64,000 nt of DNA. Origin: Lacinutrix himadriensis (GTDB taxonomy: Bacteria > Bacteroidota > Bacteroidia > Flavobacteriales > Flavobacteriaceae). The notes under the pieces were generated by a model. The model searched no databases. It worked only from the letters and a program-made list of their open reading frames with translations, and was not told the DNA's origin. The stretch lies in NCBI RefSeq assembly GCF_001418105.1, contig NZ_LIQI01000014.1, positions 1 to 64,000 on the forward strand. Direction: 5' to 3'. Within the stretch, counting starts at the first letter, position 1. Every line of letters starts with the position of its first letter. Positions 1-8,747 of this stretch are shown here, in pieces. The position numbers were made by a program, and so were the translations under genes.

Positions 1-420
1 ATCCAAAGTTACTGGACTTGCTGGCGAACCTGTAATTCCGGTATAATCTACGATGTCGCCTGCGGTTCCTGTAATAGTGAAACTTGCTGTTCCGACAGAA
101 CAAGTAGAACTATTACTACTTAAGGTAACTGTTGGATTTGCATTAATCGTTACGGTTTCACTGTTGACCAAGGCTCCAAAGCAGCTCGTACTAGGATTAG
201 TAACATTCGTTAAAGTCATCGTTTGATCTGTGGTTACTCCTGCCACAATGATTGTTGCTATTCCTGATGCATCCAAAGTTACCGGACTTGCTGGCGAACC
301 TGTTACTCCTGTGTAATCGACGATGTCTCCTGCTGTTCCTGTGATGGTGAAACTTGCTGTTCCTCCTGAACAAGTGGAAGTATTGCTACTTAATGTTACG
401 CTTGGGTTGGCGCTTACAAT
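1..420 (-). repeat. 270-bp (90-residue) coding tandem repeats
   Basis: The stretches beginning at 1 and 271 match closely (both begin ATCCAAAGTTAC and share about 150 bases with scattered, mostly third-position, changes). They encode repeated Ig-like units of the surface protein; more units probably lie to the left of the window. Confidence 0.75.
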
Positions 421-1356
421 AACATCAATAGTATCACTATCGGTAAACATTGTACCATCACAATTCGTATATTCCACTTCTACTGTAAAAGTTTCATCCG
501 CAGCTGGACAAACATTAATAATAGGTGTATTACCAACTGGAAGATTAGCACCATTATACCAAGTTACCGTATAATTAGGTGTTCCACTAGGCGTAAAACG
601 CCATGCTTCATCTGATGCAACCCAATTGGTAGTATTTCTTCCTGGAGCTGGAAATGCTTGGGTTCCATTATCATTTTGTATACCAACAATTCCATTACCA
701 AAAACCCAAAAATCACATGTTGGTTTTTCTTCTATATATACCTCAATAGTATTCGTGCCTTCATAAAGCACCATCATTTGCGTGGTTAAATTTGTAGAAC
801 ATAAAACATGAGGTACATTATAATAGGCCGCAACAAATCTTCTACAAGGATAAGTGCCTTGTATTTCCCAACCAATTTCATTTGTAAAATTTAACCCTGG
901 CCCCATATCATGACCAGCACCAAAAATATTAGCTTCCGCAAGAGTTGGATTCGAATTATCTGGCAATATATCGGTAAAAAGGAAATCACTATTCGTATTT
1001 GCATACCCTAATTGAAAGCTTAACACACCATTAGCTCCAACTAACAATTGATTATATTGATTCCCGAAAAAACAAAACTCAAAAGGTAGGGCTATTACAT
1101 CCGACCAATAATCATCCGTTAAAAATAATTGATTCGTTAATCCTGAAAAAGAAGATGGAGGAGCATAAGGTATGGATGAAATAGTATAAAATGTAGTTTC
1201 CCCTGTTTCAAGAAAAGTAGCAGTTAAATCTGTACAGCCGGTAGAACAATCTGCACTTATTTGCGCAGGTCCAGCGTCTACATTAGAGCAACCTGGTCCT
1301 TGAGCAATTGCAAGCTGAGCAGCAAATAAACAAATAACAACTAAAAATCTCTTCAT
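1..1356 (-). CDS. Repetitive secreted surface protein, N-terminal part (gene runs off the left edge)
   Basis: The reading frame starts with a signal peptide (MKRFLVVICLFAAQLAIAQ) and stays open for 452 codons to the window edge, so only the N-terminal part is present. Residues from about 20 to 260 form a Cys-containing region of the kind found at the front of flavobacterial adhesins. After it come Ig-like repeats ending in TGSPASPVTLD; two copies 270 bases (90 residues) apart are visible at 1-150 and 271-420. Proteins of this build in Flavobacteriia are normally very long and end in a gliding-motility/T9SS C-terminal domain, which would lie outside the window. A cell-surface adhesin role is inference. 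No other gene shares this operon inside the window; the upstream gap leads to divergent folE. Confidence 0.8.
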   Translation of the reverse strand, partial: MKRFLVVICLFAAQLAIAQGPGCSNVDAGPAQISADCSTGCTDLTATFLETGETTFYTISSIPYAPPSSFSGLTNQLFLTDDYWSDVIALPFEFCFFGNQYNQLLVGANGVLSFQLGYANTNSDFLFTDILPDNSNPTLAEANIFGAGHDMGPGLNFTNEIGWEIQGTYPCRRFVAAYYNVPHVLCSTNLTTQMMVLYEGTNTIEVYIEEKPTCDFWVFGNGIVGIQNDNGTQAFPAPGRNTTNWVASDEAWRFTPSGTPNYTVTWYNGANLPVGNTPIINVCPAADETFTVEVEYTNCDGTMFTDSDTIDVIVSANPSVTLSSNTSTCSGGTASFTITGTAGDIVDYTGVTGSPASPVTLDASGIATIIVAGVTTDQTMTLTNVTNPSTSCFGALVNSETVTINANPTVTLSSNSSTCSVGTASFTITGTAGDIVDYTGITGSPASPVTLD

Positions 1357-1527
1357 AAAAAAAAAGGACTTGACATTTTTTAAGTAATTAGAAAAACCTT
1401 ATTTATATCGCAAAATACTTAACTTAAAGTAATTAGCATTAAAAGTTATAAAAAAATAAGCAAAAAAACCGAAATCAATTAGAAATTAATTCTACTTCAA
1501 TTCAAACCATAACAAACGGGAATTACT

Positions 1528-1535
1528 TATCTTTG
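1528..1535 (+). promoter_or_regulatory. Candidate folE promoter -7 box
   Basis: TATCTTTG matches the Bacteroidota consensus TAnnTTTG and lies 25 bases before the folE start. No convincing -33 TTTG is visible. Confidence 0.5.
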
Positions 1536-1560
1536 CCAATTATAATTATTTTTATTTTTA

Positions 1561-2238
1561 ATGAAACTGGATAGCAAATTAGACGAATTTAACTCATTAG
1601 GAGACAACCATGTTGGTACATCTACAAACACACCAATGCGTGAAGATGCTTTTACTCTTACAAATGAGGAAAAAATAGATAGTATTAAGAATGATGTGAA
1701 ACATATCATGGAAACATTGGGGCTTGACTTAGAGGACGATAGCCTTAAAGGCACTCCGAATAGAGTAGCTAAAATGTTTGTTAAAGAAATTTTTAGTGGT
1801 TTAGATCCTAAAAATAAGCCTAACGCTTCTACTTTTGATAACAAGTATAAATATGGTGAAATGCTTGTTGAAAAAAACATTACTGTGTATTCTACTTGCG
1901 AGCACCATTTACTTCCTATAGTTGGTAGAGCACATGTTGCTTACATTTCTAACGGAACTGTTGTTGGTTTATCGAAAATGAATCGTATTGTAGATTATTT
2001 TTCAAATAGACCACAAGTACAAGAACGTTTAACGATTCAAATTGTAAAAGAATTACAAGAAGTTTTAAATACGGAAGATGTTGCTTGCGTTATTGATGCG
2101 AAACATTTATGTGTAAATTCTAGAGGTATTAGAGATGTAGATTCTAGTACTGTAACTAGTGAGTTTGGAGGTAAATTCAAAGAAAAAGATACACGTAGAG
2201 AATTTTTAGATTATATTAAATTAGACACTACTTTTTAG
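1561..2238 (+). CDS. folE: GTP cyclohydrolase I
   Basis: Converts GTP to 7,8-dihydroneopterin triphosphate, the first step to folate and, through the shared precursor, to queuosine-type 7-deazapurines. The 225-residue length fits the type I family. The zinc site is visible as C113-E-H-H followed by LLPIVGRAHVAYI, with a second cysteine in the later HLCVNSRGI segment, and the C-terminal STVTSEFGG block is typical. The first 45 residues are less conserved and acidic, as is usual for the variable N-terminus. cysS begins 6 bases downstream, so the two are probably cotranscribed. queE, a later enzyme of the deazapurine route, lies elsewhere in the window (33,997-34,629). Confidence 0.95.
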   Translation: MKLDSKLDEFNSLGDNHVGTSTNTPMREDAFTLTNEEKIDSIKNDVKHIMETLGLDLEDDSLKGTPNRVAKMFVKEIFSGLDPKNKPNASTFDNKYKYGEMLVEKNITVYSTCEHHLLPIVGRAHVAYISNGTVVGLSKMNRIVDYFSNRPQVQERLTIQIVKELQEVLNTEDVACVIDAKHLCVNSRGIRDVDSSTVTSEFGGKFKEKDTRREFLDYIKLDTTF

Positions 2239-2244
2239 TAGTTC

Positions 2245-3744
2245 ATGGAAACAGCCTACTTTATGCAAATTTCAACAAAACAAAACATAGAAATATACAA
2301 TTCCCTTTCTGGTAAAAAAGAACAATTCAAACCTATAACAGATGGTTATGTTGGTATGTACGTATGTGGACCTACGGTTTATAGTAATGTACATTTAGGA
2401 AATGTAAGAACTTTTATGTCTTTTGATATGATCTTTCGTTACCTATTACATTTAGGTTATAAAGTACGTTATGTTAGAAACATTACAGATGCTGGACATT
2501 TAGAAAATGATGCAGATGTTGGTGAAGATAAAATTACTAAAAAAGCAAGATTAGAAGCTATTGAGCCTATGGAAATTGTACAGCGTTATACTGTAGATTT
2601 TCATAATGTACTTAACACTTTTAATTTTCTTCCTCCTAGCATAGAACCTACTGCAACTGGTCATATTATAGAGCAAATTGATCTTATTCAAACCATTATA
2701 GATAACGGTTTTGGATATGAGGTTAATGGCTCTGTTTATTTTGATGTACACAAGTACAATCAAACCAATGATTACGGTATTTTAAGCAAGCGCAAACTAG
2801 AAGATTTAATCCACAATACACGTGAATTAGACGGACAAAGCGATAAGAAAAACCCGCAAGATTTTGCCCTTTGGAAAAAAGCAGAACCAACACACATTAT
2901 GCGTTGGCCTTCTCCTTGGAGCGATGGTTTTCCTGGTTGGCATTTAGAATGTACAGCGATGAGTACTAAATATCTTGGTGAATATTTTGATATTCATGGT
3001 GGCGGAATGGATTTAAAATTCCCACATCACGAATGTGAAATTGCTCAGAATAAAGCAGCAAAAGGAAAAGATCCTGTAAAATACTGGATGCATGCCAATA
3101 TGCTAGAACTTAATGGTGCTAGAATGAGTAAATCTACAGGGAATTATATAAATCCTGCGGAATTACTTTCTGGACAAAATGACATTATGTCTAAGGCGTA
3201 CAGTCCGAGTGTGGTTCGCTTCTTTATGATGCAAGCCTCTTACAGAAGCGTTTTAGATTTAACAGATAATGGCTTATTAGCAAGTGAAAAAGGATTTCAC
3301 AAACTTTTAGACGCCGTTAACGCATTAGATACATTACCTACATCTAGCACATCTACATTTAATGTTTCGGAATGGAAACAGAAATGTTATGATGCGATGA
3401 ATGACGACTTTAATACGCCTATTTTAATTGCTACTTTATTTGAAGCCGTTAAATATATCAATCAGATTAAAGACGAAAGTGCAACCATTACAAAAGCAGA
3501 TTTAGAAGTATTAAAAAACACCATAAACAGTTTTGTTTTTGATATTCTTGGACTTAAAAATGTGAGTAAAGACGAAAAAGGAACAGATAAACTTTCTGGA
3601 GCTATGGACATCTTAATGAAACTACGTCAAGAAGCTAAAGCAAACAAAGACTTTGCTATGTCTGATAAAATTAGAGACGAATTAGCTGCTGTTGGTATTC
3701 AACTTAAAGATGGTAGAGAAGGAACAACTTTTTCTACGAACTAG
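2245..3744 (+). CDS. cysS: Cysteinyl-tRNA synthetase
   Basis: Charges tRNA-Cys with cysteine in the cytoplasm. Class I synthetase marks are clear: [13 protein letters not shown] around residues 41-53 holds the HIGH-type signature, zinc ligands fall in that cysteine, WHLECTAMS and HHECEIAQ, and RMSKSTGN lies near residue 293. The length (about 495 residues) is normal. Two starts are possible: ATG at 2245, or ATG at 2263 ([17 protein letters not shown]), which better matches where family members begin. It follows folE by 6 bases and is likely in the same transcript. Confidence 0.95.
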   Translation: METAYFMQISTKQNIEIYNSLSGKKEQFKPITDGYVGMYVCGPTVYSNVHLGNVRTFMSFDMIFRYLLHLGYKVRYVRNITDAGHLENDADVGEDKITKKARLEAIEPMEIVQRYTVDFHNVLNTFNFLPPSIEPTATGHIIEQIDLIQTIIDNGFGYEVNGSVYFDVHKYNQTNDYGILSKRKLEDLIHNTRELDGQSDKKNPQDFALWKKAEPTHIMRWPSPWSDGFPGWHLECTAMSTKYLGEYFDIHGGGMDLKFPHHECEIAQNKAAKGKDPVKYWMHANMLELNGARMSKSTGNYINPAELLSGQNDIMSKAYSPSVVRFFMMQASYRSVLDLTDNGLLASEKGFHKLLDAVNALDTLPTSSTSTFNVSEWKQKCYDAMNDDFNTPILIATLFEAVKYINQIKDESATITKADLEVLKNTINSFVFDILGLKNVSKDEKGTDKLSGAMDILMKLRQEAKANKDFAMSDKIRDELAAVGIQLKDGREGTTFSTN

Positions 3745-3757
3745 GTGTTTTGTAATT

Positions 3758-3822
3758 CCTACGGAAGCAGGAATCTATTTTTAAAAATTTATGTTCAATT
3801 AATAAGATTCCTGCCTTCGCAG
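3758..3822. repeat. Imperfect inverted repeat of the AGATTCCTGCCTTCGCAG family
   Basis: CTACGGAAGCAGGAATCT (3758-3775) is the imperfect reverse complement (15 of 18) of AGATTCCTGCCTTCGCAG (3805-3822). The right arm is repeated exactly at 52,155-52,172. It fills most of the gap between cysS and yidD and may act as a terminator or be a dispersed repeat. Confidence 0.6.
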
Positions 3823-3831
3823 TAATAACAG

Positions 3832-4068
3832 ATGAAAAAGTTATTAATAGCTCCTTTCCTATTTTTAATTAAAGTGTATCAGACGTTAATTTCGCCATTA
3901 ACACCTTCTACTTGTCGGTTTCAGCCAACCTGTTCGCATTACACGAAAGAAGCTTTGCAAAAACATGGCTTGTTAAAAGGTGGGAAATTAGCAATAAAAA
4001 GGATTTTTAGTTGTCATCCTTGGGGAAAGTCCGGTTACGACCCTGTTCCTGAAAAGGATGACAACTAA
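3832..4068 (+). CDS. yidD: Membrane protein insertion efficiency factor YidD
   Basis: Small membrane-associated protein thought to help YidC insert inner-membrane proteins. The 78 residues match the family throughout: an amphipathic N-terminal segment, then the conserved [22 protein letters not shown] core with its three cysteines, [10 protein letters not shown], and GYDPVP near the end. The last 51 bases of the gene are duplicated just downstream at 4141-4191, so a non-functional echo of the C-terminus follows the real gene. Confidence 0.95.
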   Translation: MKKLLIAPFLFLIKVYQTLISPLTPSTCRFQPTCSHYTKEALQKHGLLKGGKLAIKRIFSCHPWGKSGYDPVPEKDDN

Positions 4069-4192
4069 AAATTTTCCAACGCGCCAGCTCGCCTGTTCTC
4101 TAAAAATGTACACTGTACATTTCCTTTACGCTCCATCGCCCTGGGGAAAGTCCGGTTACGACCCTGTTCCTGAAAAGGAGGACAACTAAAAA
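4020..4192 (+). repeat. Duplicated 3' end of yidD
   Basis: 4021-4071 (from TGGGGAAAGTCCGG to ACAACTAAAAA) recurs at 4142-4192, 121 bases later, with a single T-to-G change. The second copy has no start codon and is not a gene. Confidence 0.85.
4104..4122. repeat. Palindrome AAATGTAC-ACT-GTACATTT
   Basis: Perfect 8-base arms around a 3-base loop lie between the two copies of the yidD tail. It looks like a dispersed hairpin element rather than a gene signal; there is no T-tract. Confidence 0.6.
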
Positions 4193-4420
4193 GAGATTCC
4201 TCCGTTGCAGTCGGAATGACATCATCAAAAAACATCTTGCATTCCCACAACTTCATATCGTTTTGTCATTTCGAACTTGTCGAGAAATCTATATATTCCG
4301 GAAAAGGAGGACAACTAAAAAGAGATTCCTCCATTGTAGTCGGAATGACAGCATCAAAAAACATCTTGCATTCCCACAACTTCATATCGTTTTGTCATTT
4401 CGAACTTGTCGAGAAATCTA
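4172..4420. repeat. Two-copy tandem repeat, period 129 bp, in the 448-bp yidD-lgt gap
   Basis: Copy one is 4172-4300, copy two 4301-4420. Both begin GAAAAGGAGGACAAC and end in TCGAACTTGTCGAGAAATCT, with only a few differences. Open frames across it merely reflect the repeat. Apart from repeats and palindromes, nothing gene-like is seen in 4069-4516. Confidence 0.85.
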
Positions 4421-4516
4421 CCTGCTGATGAAAAGCAAGGCTCACAAAAAAATAGTATTTCCTTAACGAGCTAAGTCTTTAGAATCGTTTATATTTACGT
4501 TTTCAAAATAAATTCT

Positions 4517-5443
4517 ATGCATTTTTTAATATTCGATTGGAATCCTACAACAGGAATTGACATCATTGGTAATTTCAAATTACATTTTTACAGTGTTATG
4601 TGGATTATTGCATTTCTGCTAGGATTACAAATTATGAAACGCATCTTTAAAAGAGATAATATAAAGGAAGAATATTTAGATCCTCTTTTTTTATATACCA
4701 TTATCGCAACCATGCTTGGTGCACGTTTAGGTCATGTGATTTTTTACCAGTCGGAACTTATTTCTCAAGATTTTTTTAGCATCTTTTTACCTTTCCGTTT
4801 TGTACCAAAATTCGAATTCACAGGTTTTCAAGGATTAGCTAGTCATGGTGCTGCCATTGGAATTATCATTGGTATGTATTTATACCGAAGAAAATATAAT
4901 TACAAATCTTTAATGTGGATTTTAGACAGAGTGGTAATTCCGGTTGCAAGTGGTGCCATATTTATTCGTTTAGGAAATTTTATCAATTCTGAAATTATAG
5001 GAAAAGTAACCGATTCTGCTTTTGGTGTTCGCTTTATTCAAGAAGAATACAACAAGTACGAAGCCATGCAACTAACCGGAATGAAAACGCCAAAGGAAGC
5101 ATATAATGCCATTGCTAACAATCCGCAATTTCAAAACTTACTAGATGCAGTACCTTTTAGACATCCTGCACAATTATACGAGTCTTTTAGTTACATATTT
5201 GTGTTTTTAATACTTTGGTATTTCTACACCAAAACCAATAAAGACAAGCAAACAGGTTTCTTATTTGGTTTATTTTTAGTACTACTTTGGACGGTTCGTT
5301 TCTTTGTGGAGTTCGTAAAAGAAGCGCAAGTAGATGATCGTGCCACTTGGGCATTAAACACAGGACAATGGCTAAGCATACCATTTGTTATCATTGGTTT
5401 ATACTTTATGTTTGTTTACAAACCAAAAACTGCTGTAAAATAA
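4517..5443 (+). CDS. lgt: Prolipoprotein diacylglyceryl transferase
   Basis: Inner-membrane enzyme that transfers diacylglyceryl from phosphatidylglycerol to the lipobox cysteine of prolipoproteins, the first step for the many lipoproteins in this window. The 308 residues hold about seven hydrophobic segments. Family marks are FQGLASHGAAIGIIIG (catalytic-site loop), RLGNFINSEIIG (the conserved arginine and NxE of the Lgt signature) and FRHPAQLYES. A loop of roughly 45 residues before FRHPAQ is longer than in E. coli but common in Bacteroidota. A DUF192 lipoprotein follows 6 bases downstream and is itself a likely substrate. Confidence 0.95.
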   Translation: MHFLIFDWNPTTGIDIIGNFKLHFYSVMWIIAFLLGLQIMKRIFKRDNIKEEYLDPLFLYTIIATMLGARLGHVIFYQSELISQDFFSIFLPFRFVPKFEFTGFQGLASHGAAIGIIIGMYLYRRKYNYKSLMWILDRVVIPVASGAIFIRLGNFINSEIIGKVTDSAFGVRFIQEEYNKYEAMQLTGMKTPKEAYNAIANNPQFQNLLDAVPFRHPAQLYESFSYIFVFLILWYFYTKTNKDKQTGFLFGLFLVLLWTVRFFVEFVKEAQVDDRATWALNTGQWLSIPFVIIGLYFMFVYKPKTAVK

Positions 5444-5449
5444 ATTACT

Positions 5450-5944
5450 ATGAAATTAAGAATATTCGCTACAACTATTTTATGCGCTACCTTATTTTTA
5501 AGCGCTTGTAAAGAACAAAAAAAAGATATAGCACCTATTGAGGTTTCCTTTACCAAAGAAGGAAGTCTTACAATTTATAAAGCCGCTACAGATTCTATTG
5601 TAGCGCGATTAGATATAGAAATTGCAGATACGGATTACGATGTACAAACGGGATTAATGTATAGAAATTCTATGCAAAAAACCCAAGGAATGTTATTTGT
5701 GTTTCCTACTATGCGTGAACGTTTTTTCTATATGAAAAACACCAGAATCCCTTTAGACCTTATCTATTTAGACAACAATAAACACATTGTCAGTTTTCAA
5801 GAAAACGCGGTACCTTTTGACGAAGCTTCTTTGCCGTCTAGAGTTCCTGCGCAATATGTTTTAGAAATAAATGCTGGATTATCTGAAAAATGGCTTTTAG
5901 AAGTTGGTGACCGAATAGAATACACGGAAATCAATGAAAAATAA
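5450..5944 (+). CDS. DUF192-family lipoprotein
   Basis: Residues 1-20 form a lipoprotein signal ending LFLSAC, so the mature protein is lipid-anchored. The rest is a DUF192 domain: the block GLMYRNSM...QGMLFVFP, then FYMKNTRIPLDLIYLD and a C-terminal YVLEINAGLSEKWLLEVGD. The biochemical function of DUF192 is not settled. It sits between lgt (6-bp gap) and an alpha/beta hydrolase (11-bp overlap), indicating one operon. Confidence 0.85.
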   Translation: MKLRIFATTILCATLFLSACKEQKKDIAPIEVSFTKEGSLTIYKAATDSIVARLDIEIADTDYDVQTGLMYRNSMQKTQGMLFVFPTMRERFFYMKNTRIPLDLIYLDNNKHIVSFQENAVPFDEASLPSRVPAQYVLEINAGLSEKWLLEVGDRIEYTEINEK

Positions 5945-6782
5945 TGTCCGTAGTACATTTTTAAAAACTACTTCAGGACACACTATAAGTGTCACCATTT
6001 TTTCACCAGAAAAATCGAATAATAAAAGTATCGTTATTTCTTCTGCCACTGGTGTTTTACAAAAGTTCTATGCTAAATTTGCTGTTCATTTTAGCTATTT
6101 AGGTTTTACGGTTTATACTTTTGATTATTTTGGAATTGGAGCCTCAAACACAAAACACATAAAGCATAACACTGCCACTGTGAACACTTGGGCTTTAGAC
6201 CAAGCTGCCGTTTTAAAATTTGCTAAAGAAGAGCAAGTACAACATAAAATAATCTTATTAACACATAGTATTGGCGGACAACTAATAGGTTTGAACCCTG
6301 AAATACACCTAGCAGATTCCATAATAACTATTGCATCGCAAAGCGGTTACTGGAAGCATTTTAAAGGAATCCCTAAATATAGGCTAATAGCTTTTTGGTA
6401 CGTATTGATTCCTATTATCACTCCTCTATTTGGATACTTTCCTGCTAAAAAAATTGGATTATTTGAAAACCTACCAAAACACGTAGTGTACCAATGGCGA
6501 AAATGGGGAACGCATCCGGAGTACATGTTTGGAGAATTTAACGACTTACAATTCAGTAATATAAAATGTAACGTTTTGTCGCTTAGTTTTCCTAGAGATA
6601 GTTATGCTTCTAAAGCATCTGCAGATTGGTTAGCTTCCAAATTCACAAATACCAAAGTAGACAGAAGGCATCTTATTCCTGAAGATTTACACATAGAGGA
6701 CGTACAGCATTTTGGTTTTTTTAGAGAGAAATTTAAAGACTCTCTTTGGCAACTCACTGAAAATTGGATAGATACCAATTAA
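5934..6782 (+). CDS. Alpha/beta hydrolase, cytoplasmic
   Basis: A 282-residue protein with no signal peptide. The fold is indicated by the oxyanion-side segment ISSATGV near residue 37 and the nucleophile elbow THSIGG around residues 110-115; a histidine in VQHFGFFR near the C-terminus could complete the triad. It resembles the group of predicted hydrolases in which the strand-5 motif is H-S-x-G-G. The substrate is unknown. Its start overlaps the DUF192 gene by 11 bases, so the two are translationally linked. Confidence 0.8.
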   Translation: MKNNVRSTFLKTTSGHTISVTIFSPEKSNNKSIVISSATGVLQKFYAKFAVHFSYLGFTVYTFDYFGIGASNTKHIKHNTATVNTWALDQAAVLKFAKEEQVQHKIILLTHSIGGQLIGLNPEIHLADSIITIASQSGYWKHFKGIPKYRLIAFWYVLIPIITPLFGYFPAKKIGLFENLPKHVVYQWRKWGTHPEYMFGEFNDLQFSNIKCNVLSLSFPRDSYASKASADWLASKFTNTKVDRRHLIPEDLHIEDVQHFGFFREKFKDSLWQLTENWIDTN

Positions 6783-6877
6783 ATTTCAAAACAGTATTTT
6801 TCTAAAATACCTAGTATTAGGTATTTAGGTTTATTCCTTTTTTAGTACTTTTAAGTTGCTAATTAATCTTTTAAACC

Positions 6878-8491
6878 ATGAAAAAACTAACCACAGTACT
6901 CGTATTTCTAATCAGTTTTTATTGTTATAGTCAAGATTATCATACTGTTGATGTTGTAACTGTTAATAAAAACAATTATGAAGTTAAAGCGGAGATAAAA
7001 TCAGCAACATTTAAAATTCAGATTATAAATAACGCTGGACAAAATGCACAAAGCAGTATTAATTTCACCTATGACATAGACAGCACAATTGTTTCCAATA
7101 CTATTATTCCTTTAATAAAAGGGCTAGACACACTTCCTGATGGTTATATACCATCTAAAACAGAAACAGCAAAATTAGATGCGCTTTTAGAAAAGATAAA
7201 AAAGAAAAAAAAAGCCTTACGAACAACAACAGAAATAATTGATGGCGAGCCTGCGCAATATTCAGGAAAAATAACTTTAAACAATGAGGTTAAGTTAACT
7301 AAAGGCTCTGACAAATGCTCTAATATTGGTCAGGACCAAGCCAATATCGCTAAAACGGATGATATTCTTAATATTAAGAAAGCGTACATCAATTTTTTCA
7401 ACAATAAGGCTTCCACTATCGTATTAGAAGGATATATAAATGACGATAAAGTAACAGTAGTTAATAATAACTTTAGCGTTCCCATTCGTTTTTTTAATAA
7501 TTATGGAAGTAAGACGCCATTTAAAACGAATAAAAATACGTGTTATGAACTAGATTATAATGATGTATTTGATTTTGACTCTGACCAACACTTTAATTAT
7601 TCTATTGCTAATGACGAGTTACATTTTGACAAAGACACTTTAGTACAACCGGTTATACAAAGACAATTTTTTGATTTCTTTACAGCAGTTCTATACACAG
7701 ACGTTATGGCTTTTGACAACAACAATAGCAACAGTCTTGTTAATGCGCAAGCGAAATTACTTTTACCATTAAACCAGAAAAACTCAACTATTAAAAATGC
7801 TAATTACACGCTTTTTAGACAAGTTCTTGCTGAGGCTAATATTGCGCTCTATAATGGATCTAATGATACTTTTAGAACTATTGAAATTACTAAAAACAGC
7901 ACAGAAAATGGTAGCTTTAGTAATTTTGATTTATTAACCAAAAACAACATTAATGGAACCTTACATGTAGACGTACTATCTCACGAAGCGAAACGTTTTT
8001 TCTCTCATATTTCTTTAGGTTATCAAGGGACATTTTATAGAACTGCATTAAAAATATCGGAAATCAATTCTGGTGATGGAGATAGTGCCATAGACGACTC
8101 GAGTATTTCTTCTTTAATATCTACAAGTCATGGCCCTTATTTAAATGTAGAAATAAGACCACAAACCAACTTTGGAGCAGACGTAAGTATAAGTCTTAAT
8201 AAACTTTCGTATAGTGGCGTAAACACCATAAATGATATTAATATTAGAGAGACGATGGATAGTGAAGGGGTAGACTATTTTGGAGTGGAATACAATATTG
8301 TAAATATTAAAGCGGATTTTTACTGGCTTACAAATCCTGAAAAAGGAAAAAAAGGCGGTGTTTTTGCTAGGTTAGGTGCTTTTTATCACACACAAAACTA
8401 TGAAGTTTATCCGCAACTTATGGTAGGTTACGCGACTAACTTAACTTCCTTTGTCAATAAGTTTAGTCCGAAAGAGAAAGAAAGCAAATAG
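6878..8491 (+). CDS. Secreted protein of unknown function
   Basis: I do not recognise a family. The first 18 residues (MKKLTTVLVFLISFYCYS) are a signal peptide. The middle is rich in Asn, Asp and Thr, with a lysine run (IKKKKKAL) near residue 107. The C-terminal 150 residues alternate hydrophobic and polar positions (for example ISLGYQGTFYRTALKI and GGVFARLGAFY), compatible with beta structure at the cell surface or outer membrane. It stands alone: 95 bases separate it from the hydrolase upstream, and a structured RNA-like element begins at its stop codon. Confidence 0.7.
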   Translation: MKKLTTVLVFLISFYCYSQDYHTVDVVTVNKNNYEVKAEIKSATFKIQIINNAGQNAQSSINFTYDIDSTIVSNTIIPLIKGLDTLPDGYIPSKTETAKLDALLEKIKKKKKALRTTTEIIDGEPAQYSGKITLNNEVKLTKGSDKCSNIGQDQANIAKTDDILNIKKAYINFFNNKASTIVLEGYINDDKVTVVNNNFSVPIRFFNNYGSKTPFKTNKNTCYELDYNDVFDFDSDQHFNYSIANDELHFDKDTLVQPVIQRQFFDFFTAVLYTDVMAFDNNNSNSLVNAQAKLLLPLNQKNSTIKNANYTLFRQVLAEANIALYNGSNDTFRTIEITKNSTENGSFSNFDLLTKNNINGTLHVDVLSHEAKRFFSHISLGYQGTFYRTALKISEINSGDGDSAIDDSSISSLISTSHGPYLNVEIRPQTNFGADVSISLNKLSYSGVNTINDINIRETMDSEGVDYFGVEYNIVNIKADFYWLTNPEKGKKGGVFARLGAFYHTQNYEVYPQLMVGYATNLTSFVNKFSPKEKESK

Positions 8492-8660
8492 GCCCCGCGT
8501 TAAGGATTGATGCGGCATCCTTTTGTTTTGGATACAATAGCATTTTAAAAGCACATATAGACATGCTAAGAAAGAATATCTTGATTGCAATACGCCAGCA
8601 ACAAAAGATACAGCGGAAAGCCTGACGCTACGGAGTTTTCACGTAGTAGGGTAACGCCCA
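8491..8660 (+). ncRNA. Candidate structured RNA / dispersed element, copy 1
   Basis: Several helices can be drawn directly: an outer stem GCGTTA (8497-8502) with TAACGC (8652-8657); CTTTTGTT (8520-8527) with AACAAAAG (8600-8607); TAGCAT (8538-8543) with ATGCTA (8563-8568); and CTACG/CGTAG just before the closing stem. A diverged second copy at 53,096-53,258 keeps the outer stem, the ATCCTTTT/AAAAGAT pairing and the GGAAAGC..GAC strand. It may belong to an already catalogued flavobacterial RNA motif (Flavo-1 is one to test), which cannot be checked here. Confidence 0.55.
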
Positions 8661-8683
8661 AATTATGAAACTAGAAGAAATAA

Positions 8684-8718
8684 AAAAAACCTTTCCGCAT
8701 AACACGGAAAGGTTTTTT
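8684..8718. terminator. Bidirectional rho-independent terminator
   Basis: A-rich tract and stem AACCTTTCCG / CGGAAAGGTT with a 7-base loop, flanked by A and T runs on both sides. It would stop secDF transcription (- strand) and any + transcript through the structured element. Confidence 0.9.
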
Positions 8719-8747
8719 AATATAATAAGAATGGAATTGCTAGTTGC

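Noticed and set aside
4216-4466. Open frames in the yidD-lgt gap
   Set aside because: They arise from the 129-bp tandem repeat and encode the same short string twice in different frames; no ribosome-binding context or family match.
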